From Ferruginibacter sp. (GTDB taxonomy: Bacteria; Bacteroidota; Bacteroidia; Chitinophagales; Chitinophagaceae), in the NCBI GenBank assembly GCA_028288705.1, contig JAQBNH010000005.1:62001-126000 (forward strand): a stretch of DNA of 64,000 bases, given 5' to 3'. Of the stretch, positions 35,003-44,129 are shown in pieces (the stretch's first letter is position 1; each line of letters opens with the position of its first letter). The translations under genes were made by a program, and so were the position numbers. Below the pieces are notes generated by a model. The model had not been told where the DNA came from, searched no databases, and worked only from the letters and a program-made list of their open reading frames with translations.

Positions 35003-35187
35003 AAGGGGAAGATAGGGAATTGGGCGACTTTGATAAAGATACAAGTCATATTTTTTACGCCGCGCCGGTCAGGGCCGTTGTTGATTTCTTCAGCAAACAG
35101 TTCAATTTTCTCCACGCTTTCATTCTAATAACCGGAAGAAGAGAATAAAAAATAAAGACCGGAGGTTTTTTGCAGGCAGTTGCGCAT

Positions 35188-35600
35188 TGTTAATGCTGAA
35201 GTCACAGTAGTACAAAAGCGTAATCAGGGCTCCCTCCCAAATCGGGCAGTATTCGATTTGGGGCTCCTTTTTTGTTTCTTTTTTGGAGAAGCAAAAAAGA
35301 AAAATGAATAATTAATTTATCTCTTTTAATGTTCTTTTCCTTGATGAAAAGAACCACTCCGACATTCGGTCGGAGCAAGGGCTGCGGAACGAAAGCTAAA
35401 AATTTCCTTTCATGGCGGAAAGAAAACAAGCTCTATCAGATGTGCGACACCTGACTGTTGTGCGACTTACCAGCTAATAGCAAAGCCGTGCAATTGTTCT
35501 TTTGTTTTCTTTCCCGAAACAGGTGTCTAACCAGAAAGACTAAACGCGCCATTCCAGTCAATTTTCTTAACGCTTTCTTTCCGATGCCCGGATGAAGAGC
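35188..35600. repeat. family A repeat with leader, copy 5
   Basis: Leader from TTAATGCTGAAGTCACAGTA, the CCCAAATCG/CGATTTGGG hairpin with a T-run, TTTCTTTTTTG/CAAAAAAGAAA, hairpin GTTCTTTT/AAAAGAAC (35331-35354), then an extra hairpin CTCCGAC/GTCGGAG absent from copies 1-4, then the usual core to GCTTTCTTTCCGATGCCCGG. Confidence 0.88.
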
Positions 35601-35653
35601 ATTTAACATTTAAAAGTAAACATAGTCTGGCAATTCGCAGGCCGTTGCGATCT

Positions 35654-36063
35654 GTTAATGCTGAAGCCACAGCAGTACAAAAGCTCAATCAGGGCTCCCT
35701 CCCAAATCGGGCAGTAATCGATTTGGGGCTCTTTTTTTGTTTCTTTTTTGGAGAAGCAAAAAAGAAAAATGAATAATTAATTTATCTCTTTAATGTTCTT
35801 TTCCTTGATGAAAAGAACCACTCCGACATTCGGTCGGAGCAAGGGCTGCGGAATGAAAGCTAAAAATTGCCTTTCATGGCGGAAAGAAAACAAGTTCTAT
35901 CAGATGTGCGATACCCAGCTGTTGTGCGACTTACCAGCTAATTGCAAAGCCCGGCATTTGTTCTTTTGTTTTCTTTCCCGAAACAAGTGTCTAACCAGAA
36001 AGACTAAACGCGCCATTCCAGTCAATTTTCTTAACGCTTTCTTTCCGATGCCCGGAAGAAGCG
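35654..36063. repeat. family A repeat with leader, copy 6
   Basis: Nearly identical to copy 5 over its whole length, including the inserted CTCCGAC/GTCGGAG hairpin; the first hairpin is at 35795-35818. Copies 5 and 6 are separated by about 53 bases, so they look like a recent tandem duplication. Confidence 0.88.
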
Positions 36064-36117
36064 CATTATATTGAAAACCAACTATCTGTGGCCTGTTACA
36101 CACACCGGCTGTAGCTC

Positions 36118-36840
36118 GTCTCCAAATAATTTTACGGCCGCCGTGGTTGGTGTTTTCACCAACCACATCAAACGCTCTTACTCCGGCCCTCGTTCCGGTG
36201 TTGGTCAGGCAGGTGAAGAATAATTTAAACAAAAGCGCGACAGTTTTAGTATAGGTCCGGTTGGTGAAAACACCCAACCGGGGCGTATGAGGGTGGGAAG
36301 AGTAGGCTTTTATTGAAACGCTAGGGGATGCTCTGATCCAATCTGTCAATTGGACAACTGCGCGTTTTTTTCTCCGAAATAATTTTACGGCCGCCGTGGT
36401 TGATTTTTTTTCGACCACATCGAAGGCTCTTACTCCGGCCCTCGTTCCGTTGTTGGTCAGGCAGGTGAAGAATAATTTAAACAAGGGCGCGACAGTTTTA
36501 GTATAGGTCCGGTTGGTGAAAACACCCAACCGGGGTGTAAGAGGGTGGGAAGAGTGGCTTGTATTGAAACGCTATGGGATGCTCTGATCCAATCGGTCAA
36601 TTGGACAACTGCGCGTTTTTTTCTCCGAGATAATTTTAAGGCCGCCGTGGTTGGTGTTTTCACCAACCACATCAAACGCTCTTACTCCGGCCCTCGTTCC
36701 GTTGTTGGTCAGGCAGGTGAAGAATAATTTAAACAAGGGCGCGACAGTTTTCGTATAGGTCCGGTTGGTGAAAACACCTAACCGGGGCGTATGTGGATGG
36801 AAGAGTGACGCCAGCTCGATTAAGCGGTTGATCATAAGAC
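36118..36840. repeat. three-unit ~252-bp tandem repeat
   Basis: The block AATAATTTTA-(C/A)-GGCCGCCGTGG recurs at about 36124, 36377 and 36628 (spacings 253 and 251). Each unit has GGTTGGTG/CACCAACC (unit 2 degenerate), CTCTTACTCCGGCCCTCGTT, AATAATTTAAACAA and CCGGTTGGTG/CACCCAACCGG (last unit diverges). Units 1 and 2 are followed by CTGATCCAATC and CAATTGGACAACTGCGCG. The spacing is not a multiple of three for all units, which argues against coding. Confidence 0.9.
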
Positions 36841-36860
36841 CCAACCGCGGCGTTCGTTCA

Positions 36861-37180
36861 TGGAACCCGTTGGTCGGGAGACCCCCGAATGTTCGGGGGG
36901 GGCTGCGCTTATATTAAACCTGCCGGCAGTGGAAAATTTAGGAATCGAATCCGGACAGAGTCCGGCGAGTTTACCAAACCCCAGTCGCCCTGCGGAAGAC
37001 TGGCGCCAGAGCGGAGTTTATATTAAACCTGGCGACAGCATGGAACCCGTTGGTCAGGAGACCAGACGGGGGCACGTTTATATAAACCGGGCTCCAGTGG
37101 AAAATTCAGCAATCGAATCCGGACACAGTCCGTCGAGTTTACCAAACACCAGTCGCCCTGCGGAAGACTGGCGCCAGTGC
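36861..37180. repeat. two-unit 180-bp tandem repeat with family B hairpin
   Basis: Units start at 36861 and 37041 (TGGAACCCGTTGGTC), exactly 180 bases apart. Both contain AATCGAATCCGGACA with AGTCCG, AGTTTACCAAAC, and CCAGTCGCCC with GACTGGCGCCAG. Confidence 0.88.
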
Positions 37181-37254
37181 CATCATAAAACCACTCCTAA
37201 AATAACTTTCCATAAGCCCAAGCTTTTAAATAATTTCACCACTTAATCATTGCA

Positions 37255-39768
37255 ATGAAATGTACTTCTTTCTTCCTCGCGCTGCTGCTGTTGTTTGTGA
37301 TACCTGTGGCCGCGCAGCCGCTGCAGTCACCGGCTGATTTTTTAGGCTACCAGCTTGGCGATAAATTCACGCCGCATTACCGCATCGTGCAATACTTCGA
37401 GAATGCCGCCAAGGCCGCGCCCCAAATGATGCAGCTCGAACATTATGGCCAGACTTACGAAGGCCGGCCCTTATTGTTAGCTTATATCTCCTCGCCGGAA
37501 AATATGACCAGGCTGGAAGAGATCCGTAAAAACAACCTGCGACTCACCGGCATGCTGAAAGATAAACCTGCAGAAGCGGGCGGACCTGCCATTATCTGGT
37601 TCAGCTATAACGTCCATGGCAACGAAGCGAGCTCTTCGGAGGTCTCGATGAAAACCCTGTACAAACTCCTGGGTACCAATAACCCGCAAACGAAAGCATG
37701 GTTGAAGAATACCGTCATCATCATCGACCCCTGCCTTAACCCTGATGGCCGCGACCGCTACGTCAACTGGTATAACCAGGTGGTGGGCGCTACGCCCGAT
37801 CCTGACCCCGAAGCACGCGAACACAACGAACCCTGGCCGGGCGGCAGGACCAATCATTACAATTTCGACCTCAACCGCGACTGGGCCTGGCAGACGCAAA
37901 TTGAAACACAGGCGCGCCTGAAAAAATACAACCAGTGGATGCCCCAGGTGCATTGCGATTTTCATGAGCAAATGCCGGGCAATCCTTATTATTTCGCACC
38001 GGCTGCTGAACCTTTTCATGAAGTGATCACGGGCTTCCAACGCAGCTTCCAGACGACCATTGGCAAGAACCACGCGCGTTATTTTGATGCTAATGGCTGG
38101 CTCTACTTTACCAAAGAATATTTCGACCTGTTCTATCCTTCTTACGGTGATACCTACCCGCTGTACAATGGTTCCATTGGTATGACCTACGAGCAGGCCG
38201 GTCATGGCAGGGCCGGACTGGCGATCGACCTGGACAATGATGATACCCTGCGTTTATCAGACAGGATCGCGCATCATTTCACCACCAGCATGAGCACGGT
38301 AGAAGCAGTGTCTAACAATGCGGCACAGCTGATGTCGTCCTTTAAAAAATATTTTGACGACGCGAATGCCGGCCTGGTAGGAGAATACAAAACCTATATC
38401 GTTGCCGGCGCTACCGAAAGTAAGCTCGCGGAATTAACGGCACTCTTTGATCGCAACGCGATTCAATATGGTTATGCCGTGAAAGGCAAACCGGTAAAAG
38501 CGTACAACTTTTTTAATGGTAAAGAAGAGAATTATACGTTAACGGATCGCGATATCGTGATCCCGACCAACCAGCCGAAAGCCGTGCTGGTAAAGGTCTT
38601 GTTTGAACCCAGCGCCAAACTCACCGACTCGGCAACTTATGATATCACCGCATGGTCGTTACCTTTTGCCTATGGCTTACAATCTTTCGCCACACGCGAG
38701 AAACTACCGTTATCCGGAACGGCCGTTAATACTTCTTCTCCCAATTATCAAACCCCGGTGAGCAATTATGGCTACCTGGTGAATTACAATTCTTTTGAGG
38801 ATGGAAAGTTTTTAGCTGCCTTGCTGAAAAATGATATCCGTGTCCGCTTCGCAGAAAAAGAATTCAGTTATAACGGTGTGCGTTATGCGAAAGGCAGCCT
38901 GGTAATTTTAAAAGCAGGGAACGATGCTAAAATGAACAAACTCCTGGAACTGGCTAAGCAATTCAACAATAAGATCACGGCAGTATCGTCTGGCTTTATG
39001 GAGAGCGGCTTCGATTTCGGTTCTGATAAACTACACCTGCTGAAAAAGCCAAAGATCGCTTTGGTAACGGGCAACGGATCGTCCTCCGGTGCTGCCGGCG
39101 AGATCTGGCACCTGTTTGAACAGCAATTGAATTACCCGTTGACGCTGGTGAACGCCGAAGATGTGGACGGTACAGACTGGAAAGAATTTGATGTGCTGAT
39201 CGTACCGGATGGTTATTATAAATTCCTTGGCACTAAAGACGCCGCAGGTGAATTGCGTTCCTGGGTGCGCAATGGCGGCAGGCTGATCCTGATGGAGAAT
39301 GCTGCAGCACAGGTAGCCGGTTTAGAGTGGGGCATCAAATTGAAAAAGGCGGAAGAAGAAAAACCAGATGATAAAAAAGATCCATATACCGATCTGAAAA
39401 AATATGAAGACCGCGAACGCGATAATATCGTTAATAATATTCCCGGTGCTATTTATAAAGTGGAGTTGGATAACAGCCACCCGCTGGCATTTGGGTATCC
39501 ATCGTATTATTATTCATTAAAACTCAGCGATAATTTATACGAGTTTTCAAAAGACGGCTGGAACGTGGGCGTGATCAAAAAGGAAAAGCAGGTATCCGGT
39601 TTCGTCGGGAATAAAGTGAAAGAAAAGATCAAAGACGGAACAGTGATCGGCGCCATGCAAATGGGCCGCGGGCAGGTTATTTATTTTGCAGACGACCCGG
39701 TGTTCCGCAGCTTTTGGCAAAACGGCAAACTGCTGTTGACGAACGCCGTGTTTTTAGTCGGACAATAA
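37255..39768 (+). CDS. M14-family zinc carboxypeptidase
   Basis: An 837-residue secreted protein with a signal peptide (SFFLALLLLFVIPVAAQ). The N-terminal catalytic domain shows the zinc site HGNEASSSE (His121, Glu124), IDPCLNPDGRDRYVNWYN, NFDLNRDW and VHCDFHEQ (third ligand His233 or His237). The long C-terminal part (about 420-837) has a class I glutamine-amidotransferase-like appearance (IALVTGNGSSSGAAGEIWHL, VLIVPDGYY, LILMENAAAQVAG). Expected to be a periplasmic or exported metallopeptidase. It is the first of three genes on the plus strand; the PIG-L-type gene starts 24 bases later. Confidence 0.9.
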   Translation: MKCTSFFLALLLLFVIPVAAQPLQSPADFLGYQLGDKFTPHYRIVQYFENAAKAAPQMMQLEHYGQTYEGRPLLLAYISSPENMTRLEEIRKNNLRLTGMLKDKPAEAGGPAIIWFSYNVHGNEASSSEVSMKTLYKLLGTNNPQTKAWLKNTVIIIDPCLNPDGRDRYVNWYNQVVGATPDPDPEAREHNEPWPGGRTNHYNFDLNRDWAWQTQIETQARLKKYNQWMPQVHCDFHEQMPGNPYYFAPAAEPFHEVITGFQRSFQTTIGKNHARYFDANGWLYFTKEYFDLFYPSYGDTYPLYNGSIGMTYEQAGHGRAGLAIDLDNDDTLRLSDRIAHHFTTSMSTVEAVSNNAAQLMSSFKKYFDDANAGLVGEYKTYIVAGATESKLAELTALFDRNAIQYGYAVKGKPVKAYNFFNGKEENYTLTDRDIVIPTNQPKAVLVKVLFEPSAKLTDSATYDITAWSLPFAYGLQSFATREKLPLSGTAVNTSSPNYQTPVSNYGYLVNYNSFEDGKFLAALLKNDIRVRFAEKEFSYNGVRYAKGSLVILKAGNDAKMNKLLELAKQFNNKITAVSSGFMESGFDFGSDKLHLLKKPKIALVTGNGSSSGAAGEIWHLFEQQLNYPLTLVNAEDVDGTDWKEFDVLIVPDGYYKFLGTKDAAGELRSWVRNGGRLILMENAAAQVAGLEWGIKLKKAEEEKPDDKKDPYTDLKKYEDRERDNIVNNIPGAIYKVELDNSHPLAFGYPSYYYSLKLSDNLYEFSKDGWNVGVIKKEKQVSGFVGNKVKEKIKDGTVIGAMQMGRGQVIYFADDPVFRSFWQNGKLLLTNAVFLVGQ

Positions 39769-39792
39769 TTTTTTATCCTTATACAATTGCTC

Positions 39793-42267
39793 ATGAGGTT
39801 TTATTTTTTGCTTGCCCTGTTTTCAATAGGAATATCTTCTGTGCATGCGCAAACCCCTAAGTCTTATTCCGGGGCGGATATTTTACAGGAGTTGAAAAAG
39901 CTCGAGGTCTTTGGCTCCGTGCTCTATATCGCTGCTCACCCGGATGATGAGAACACGCGCCTGCTCGCTTATCTCGCGAATGAAAAAAAATACCGCACGG
40001 GTTATTTAAGCCTGACGCGTGGCGATGGCGGACAAAACCTGATCGGTGACGACCAGGGAATCGATCTCGGCCTCATCCGTACACAGGAATTGCTGGCTGC
40101 CCGCCGCATCGATGGCGCGCAACAGTTTTTTACAAGAGCTTACGATTTTGGCTTTAGCAAAAATCCCGAAGAAGCATTGCGCATTTGGGGCCACGATAAA
40201 ATATTGGCAGATGTGGTTTGGGTGATCCGCAATTTCAAACCGGATGTGATCATCACGCGTTTTCCCACAACAGGAGAGGGCGGTCATGGGCACCACACGG
40301 CTTCGGCTATTCTTGCCGGTGAGGCATTTGAAGCAGCCGCCGATCCGACAAAATTCCCGGAGCAATTGTCAAAAGTTTCGGTATGGACGACCAAACGTTT
40401 GTTGTGGAATACCTTCAACTTCGGCACAACCAATACGCAACGCGAAGACCAGTTTAAACTGGACGTGGGTGTGTACAATGCCCTGCTGGGAAAGAGCTAT
40501 GGCGAGATCGCAGCAGAAAGCAGGAGCCAGCATAAGAGCCAGGGATTCGGTGTGCCTGCACAACGTGGATCGGCACTGGAATATTTTTCTGCCATCAAAG
40601 GCGATAAGCCGATAGCGGAATTATTGGAAGGCATTGATCCAACGTTCAGCCGGCAGGGATTTTCTTCAGCAGCTACACAAGCCAGTTACCAGCAACAGGT
40701 AAAAAATATCATCACGACATATGATCCGGCCACACCGCAAAACAGCTTAAACAAATTAACCGCACTATACCGGGAGTTGCAGGCGCAGGGTGGTCCGCAA
40801 AGCAAGCTGGCAGACCTGGATAAACTGATCGCTGCCTGCAGTGGCATCTTTATGGAAGTTACTGCCCAGAATCAATTGAACGTGATTGGTGACAGCATGA
40901 AGCTGCAGCTTAATTTTAATAATCGTTCCGGCGTTCCCGTTAGTTCCGCTGCCGTTAATGTTTTTGGTCAGCAGTTCTCCTTCAACGGGGTTCAACCGAA
41001 TGTGAGCAGTACACAGACCGTCAGCATTTATATTCCAAAAGATGCCCGGGTCGCTCAGCCCTATTGGCTGGTCAATCCTTTTAACGGAGGGTATTATGAT
41101 GTGCCAGACCAGTCGATGATTGGCAGGCCGGAGATCTATCCCTACAATGCCGAATTTGATGTAACTATCGATGGCCTTGTGCATCATTTTACGCGGCCGG
41201 TGCAATACAAATATACCGACCCGGTGAAAGGAGAACTGTATGAACCGATGCAATTGGTGAACCCGGTGTTCGTGAACAGTTCGCCTTCGTTTATCCTTTT
41301 CTCCAACAATAAAAAGCAACAGGGAACGCTCCACTATACCCTGCAATCAAACCTGCCGTTCAACGAAAAGGCTTCGCTGAATATGATATATGATCATGCG
41401 AAGAAAAACGTGTTCGACAGCACGATCAGTTTTGCCCGTGGGGAGAAAAAGACCTTTGATGTGAAAGTGGAATCCGGCTTATTTCCAAATGATTCCACCA
41501 GTTATATCGGTGCGGAGTTAACAGTTCCTTCATTCGGCGCACCGCAATATAATTCGCTGAACAAGATCAGCTACGATCATATCCCGAACTTATTTTATAA
41601 TTATTACGACCGTGCCAGAGTGGTGAAAATGGACCTCACCGTGAAAGGCAGCCTTGCCGGTTATATTGCTGGTGCAGGAGATAAAGTTCCGGATGCCTTA
41701 CAGCAGATGGGGTATAAGGTGGTGATGCTGACCGAAGCGGATATCAATGCGGCCAACCTCAAACAATTTGACGTGATCATCACCGGCGTACGTGCCTATA
41801 ATATTCATGCCTGGCTGAGTACAGCTTACCCGGTGTTGATGGATTATGTAAAGAACGGCGGCATCCTCTTAACGCAGTACAATACCAATAATTCTATCGG
41901 GCCGGTAAAAGCAAAGATCTCGCCTTATCCTTTTACGATCAGCAGGAACCGGGTAACAGATGAAACTGCGAAAGTGAATTTCCTGTTGCCAAAACATCCC
42001 GCTTTAAATTACCCGAATAAGATCACGGCGAAAGATTTTGACGGCTGGATACAGGAACGCAGTATTTATAATGCAGAAAATGTTGACCCCGCTTACGAAA
42101 GAATTTTAAGCATGAAAGATCCGGGAGAAACAGACCAGGATGGCAGCCTGATCATCGCAAATTATGGCAAAGGAAGATTTGTATATACAGGACTGGTCTT
42201 CTTTCGCGAGCTACCTGCAGGCGTTCCGGGCGCCTATCGGTTATTTGCCAACCTGATCGCCCGATAA
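39793..42267 (+). CDS. PIG-L family deacetylase-like protein
   Basis: An 824-residue secreted protein; the ATG at 39793 is preferred to the TTG at 39787. After a signal peptide (YFLLALFSIGISSVHAQ) comes a PIG-L/LmbE domain with the zinc motif AAHPDDENTR (residues 47-56), RTQELLAARRIDGAQ and TTGEGGHGHHTASA (His residues of the metal site). A long C-terminal region (about 350-824) contains a DUF6-like sandwich and an ATPase-unrelated, DJ-1/amidotransferase-like end (VMLTEADINAANLKQFDVII). N-acyl deacetylation of a sugar or sugar-like substrate is the family reaction; the substrate is unknown. It is co-oriented with the peptidase and the symporter. Confidence 0.88.
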   Translation: MRFYFLLALFSIGISSVHAQTPKSYSGADILQELKKLEVFGSVLYIAAHPDDENTRLLAYLANEKKYRTGYLSLTRGDGGQNLIGDDQGIDLGLIRTQELLAARRIDGAQQFFTRAYDFGFSKNPEEALRIWGHDKILADVVWVIRNFKPDVIITRFPTTGEGGHGHHTASAILAGEAFEAAADPTKFPEQLSKVSVWTTKRLLWNTFNFGTTNTQREDQFKLDVGVYNALLGKSYGEIAAESRSQHKSQGFGVPAQRGSALEYFSAIKGDKPIAELLEGIDPTFSRQGFSSAATQASYQQQVKNIITTYDPATPQNSLNKLTALYRELQAQGGPQSKLADLDKLIAACSGIFMEVTAQNQLNVIGDSMKLQLNFNNRSGVPVSSAAVNVFGQQFSFNGVQPNVSSTQTVSIYIPKDARVAQPYWLVNPFNGGYYDVPDQSMIGRPEIYPYNAEFDVTIDGLVHHFTRPVQYKYTDPVKGELYEPMQLVNPVFVNSSPSFILFSNNKKQQGTLHYTLQSNLPFNEKASLNMIYDHAKKNVFDSTISFARGEKKTFDVKVESGLFPNDSTSYIGAELTVPSFGAPQYNSLNKISYDHIPNLFYNYYDRARVVKMDLTVKGSLAGYIAGAGDKVPDALQQMGYKVVMLTEADINAANLKQFDVIITGVRAYNIHAWLSTAYPVLMDYVKNGGILLTQYNTNNSIGPVKAKISPYPFTISRNRVTDETAKVNFLLPKHPALNYPNKITAKDFDGWIQERSIYNAENVDPAYERILSMKDPGETDQDGSLIIANYGKGRFVYTGLVFFRELPAGVPGAYRLFANLIAR

Positions 42268-42289
42268 AACAACGAATCAACCATAGAAA

Positions 42290-43924
42290 GTGAGTTCATT
42301 AGACTGGATCATATTAGTGACGGTACTGCTGGGCATCGTCGCCTACGGCATTTATAAAAGCCGCACGACGAAAAACCTGGAAGGCTATTTCCTCAGTAAC
42401 AGGAGCATGCCCTGGTACCTGGTATTGCTGAGCATCATGGGCACGCAGGCCAGCGCCATCACTTACCTTACAGGACCAGGACAGGCGTATACAGACGGGA
42501 TGCGATTTGTGCAATATTATTTCGGACTGCCGTTCGCGATGATCGTGATCGCCGTATTTTTTGTGCCGGTGTATAGCCGGTTGAAAGTATTAACCGCCTA
42601 CGAATTCCTCGAGCAACGCTTCGATCTCAAGACCAGGACATTTACTTCCTTTTTATTTTTGTTATCGCGCGGGCTGAGTACAGGTGTGAGCATTTACGCG
42701 CCATCGCTGATCCTCAGTTCCATCATGGGCTGGAATATTTATTATACCAATCTCGTGATGGGTGGCCTGCTCATAATATACACGATGAGTGGCGGTGCAA
42801 GGGCTGTGGCACATACGCAAAAGCTGCAGATGATCATCGTATTCATCTCACTTTTTATTGTGGGATATATCGCCATCAGTTTATTGCCGGCGGATATGGG
42901 TTTCCGTGAGGCGATCCAAAAAGCGGATGACCTGGGAAAGATGAACATCATTACATCCGGATTTACGGAGAAAGGATTTAACTGGAAAGACAAATACAAT
43001 ATCTGGAGCGGACTGATCGGTGGATTTTTTTTGGCGCTCAGTTATTTCGGAACCGATCATAGCCAGGTAGGCCGTTACCTTACGGCGAAGAACGTGGATG
43101 AAAGCCGCAAAGGTTTACTGATGAACGGCCTCGTAAAAGTGCCGATGCAATTTTTCATCCTGCTCATCGGTATCCTCATTTTTTCCTTTTACTTATACCA
43201 TAAAGCGCCGGTCTATTTTGACGAAGCGAAAATGGAAGCAGCGAAGAAAACCCCTTACGGACCGGAGCTGAATCAACTGGAAGGTCAATATGCACAGGCA
43301 TTTTCTGCTGGAAACAAACCTTTGTCAGACAGTATCCGCGTGGCCTACAAAGCCACCGTTAAAAAAGCGTTTCCAAAAGAGGAGCCGAACGATACCAATT
43401 TTATTTTCCTGCGTTTTGTGAAAGACAACCTGCCGATCGGCCTGGTAGGTTTATTATTCGCCGTCATCTTTTTATCGGCATGGGGGAGTATTGCCGCCGC
43501 TTTGAATTCTTTAGCCGCATGCACGATGATCGATTTTCATAAAAAGTTTTTTGTCAAAAATGACAGTGACATCGAGGAATATAAAATTTCGCAATGGTAT
43601 AGTTTCGGCTGGGGCGTGTTCTGTATCATCATCGCCATGTTCGCCCACAATATTGGCAATAGCCTGATCGAGGCGGTGAACATTTTAGGGTCGCTTTTCT
43701 ATGGCGTTATCCTGGGAATTTTTTTGGTGGCGTTCTGGATAAAATACATCGGAGCCAATGCCGTTTTCTGGTCCGCTGTTATTTCCGAGATCGCCGTATA
43801 TAGTATTTACAAAGCGGATATCATTTCCTTTCTCTGGCTGAACGTGATCGGCGCGTTGCTCGTCATTATTTTGGGATTTATCCTGCAAGCCATGATCGGC
43901 GGAAAGAAGCAAGTAGCCGGTTAA
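42290..43924 (+). CDS. sodium:solute symporter (SSS family)
   Basis: A 544-residue integral membrane protein that starts with a GTG 23 bases after the PIG-L gene. Many hydrophobic helices (IILVTVLLGIVAYGIY, YLVLLSIMGTQASAITYLTG, GLPFAMIVIAVFFVPVY, LLFAVIFLSAWGSIAAAL and others), with the family segment GPGQAYTDGMRFVQYYFGLP. About 13 transmembrane segments fit the SSS fold. The hydrophilic loop at about 305-370 is longer than in small symporters. The substrate is unknown; the gene order with a deacetylase and peptidase suggests uptake of a breakdown product, which is inference. A strong terminator follows. Confidence 0.92.
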   Translation: MSSLDWIILVTVLLGIVAYGIYKSRTTKNLEGYFLSNRSMPWYLVLLSIMGTQASAITYLTGPGQAYTDGMRFVQYYFGLPFAMIVIAVFFVPVYSRLKVLTAYEFLEQRFDLKTRTFTSFLFLLSRGLSTGVSIYAPSLILSSIMGWNIYYTNLVMGGLLIIYTMSGGARAVAHTQKLQMIIVFISLFIVGYIAISLLPADMGFREAIQKADDLGKMNIITSGFTEKGFNWKDKYNIWSGLIGGFFLALSYFGTDHSQVGRYLTAKNVDESRKGLLMNGLVKVPMQFFILLIGILIFSFYLYHKAPVYFDEAKMEAAKKTPYGPELNQLEGQYAQAFSAGNKPLSDSIRVAYKATVKKAFPKEEPNDTNFIFLRFVKDNLPIGLVGLLFAVIFLSAWGSIAAALNSLAACTMIDFHKKFFVKNDSDIEEYKISQWYSFGWGVFCIIIAMFAHNIGNSLIEAVNILGSLFYGVILGIFLVAFWIKYIGANAVFWSAVISEIAVYSIYKADIISFLWLNVIGALLVIILGFILQAMIGGKKQVAG

Positions 43925-43945
43925 AGTCAGGGGTTAACTAAATAA

Positions 43946-43977
43946 AAAATTCCCGGGGAAGAATCCGCGGGAATTTT
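43946..43977 (+). terminator. Rho-independent terminator after the symporter gene
   Basis: A 10-bp stem AAAATTCCCG (43946-43955) / CGGGAATTTT (43968-43977) with a 12-base loop, then CTTTTAACC. It closes the 37255-43924 gene run. The rest of the spacer up to lon (43978-44129) shows only weak repeats. Confidence 0.75.
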
Positions 43978-44129
43978 CTTTTAACCCTTAAAACAACCAA
44001 CATGAAATTAGTTGAGATAACTACTTATAAATACGTTGTTCGGGGGCCGATGGTTTCAATAAACCGAATTATTTTTTACTAAATAAACCTGGTTAAACTA
44101 TTATCTGTAATTAACAGAATCACTGGCTG

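Larger units (their letters stand above)
35003..37254. other. 2.2-kb gene-free repeat cluster
   Basis: No credible gene in 35045-37254. In order: two tandem family A elements with leaders (35188-35600, 35654-36063), three units of a ~252-bp repeat (36118-36840), and two units of a 180-bp repeat that carries the family B hairpin (36861-37180). Open frames across these arrays are translations of repeats on both strands. Confidence 0.75.

Noticed and set aside
36118-36840. CRISPR array
   Set aside because: Units of ~252 bp are far too long and show no alternation of short repeats and unique spacers; no cas genes are present.
36860-37246. A plus-strand open frame of 128 codons
   Set aside because: It is built from two units of the 180-bp repeat and the family B hairpin.
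44095-44129. Terminator after lon
   Set aside because: Only a 5-bp AACAG/CTGTT stem without a T-run; too weak to call.
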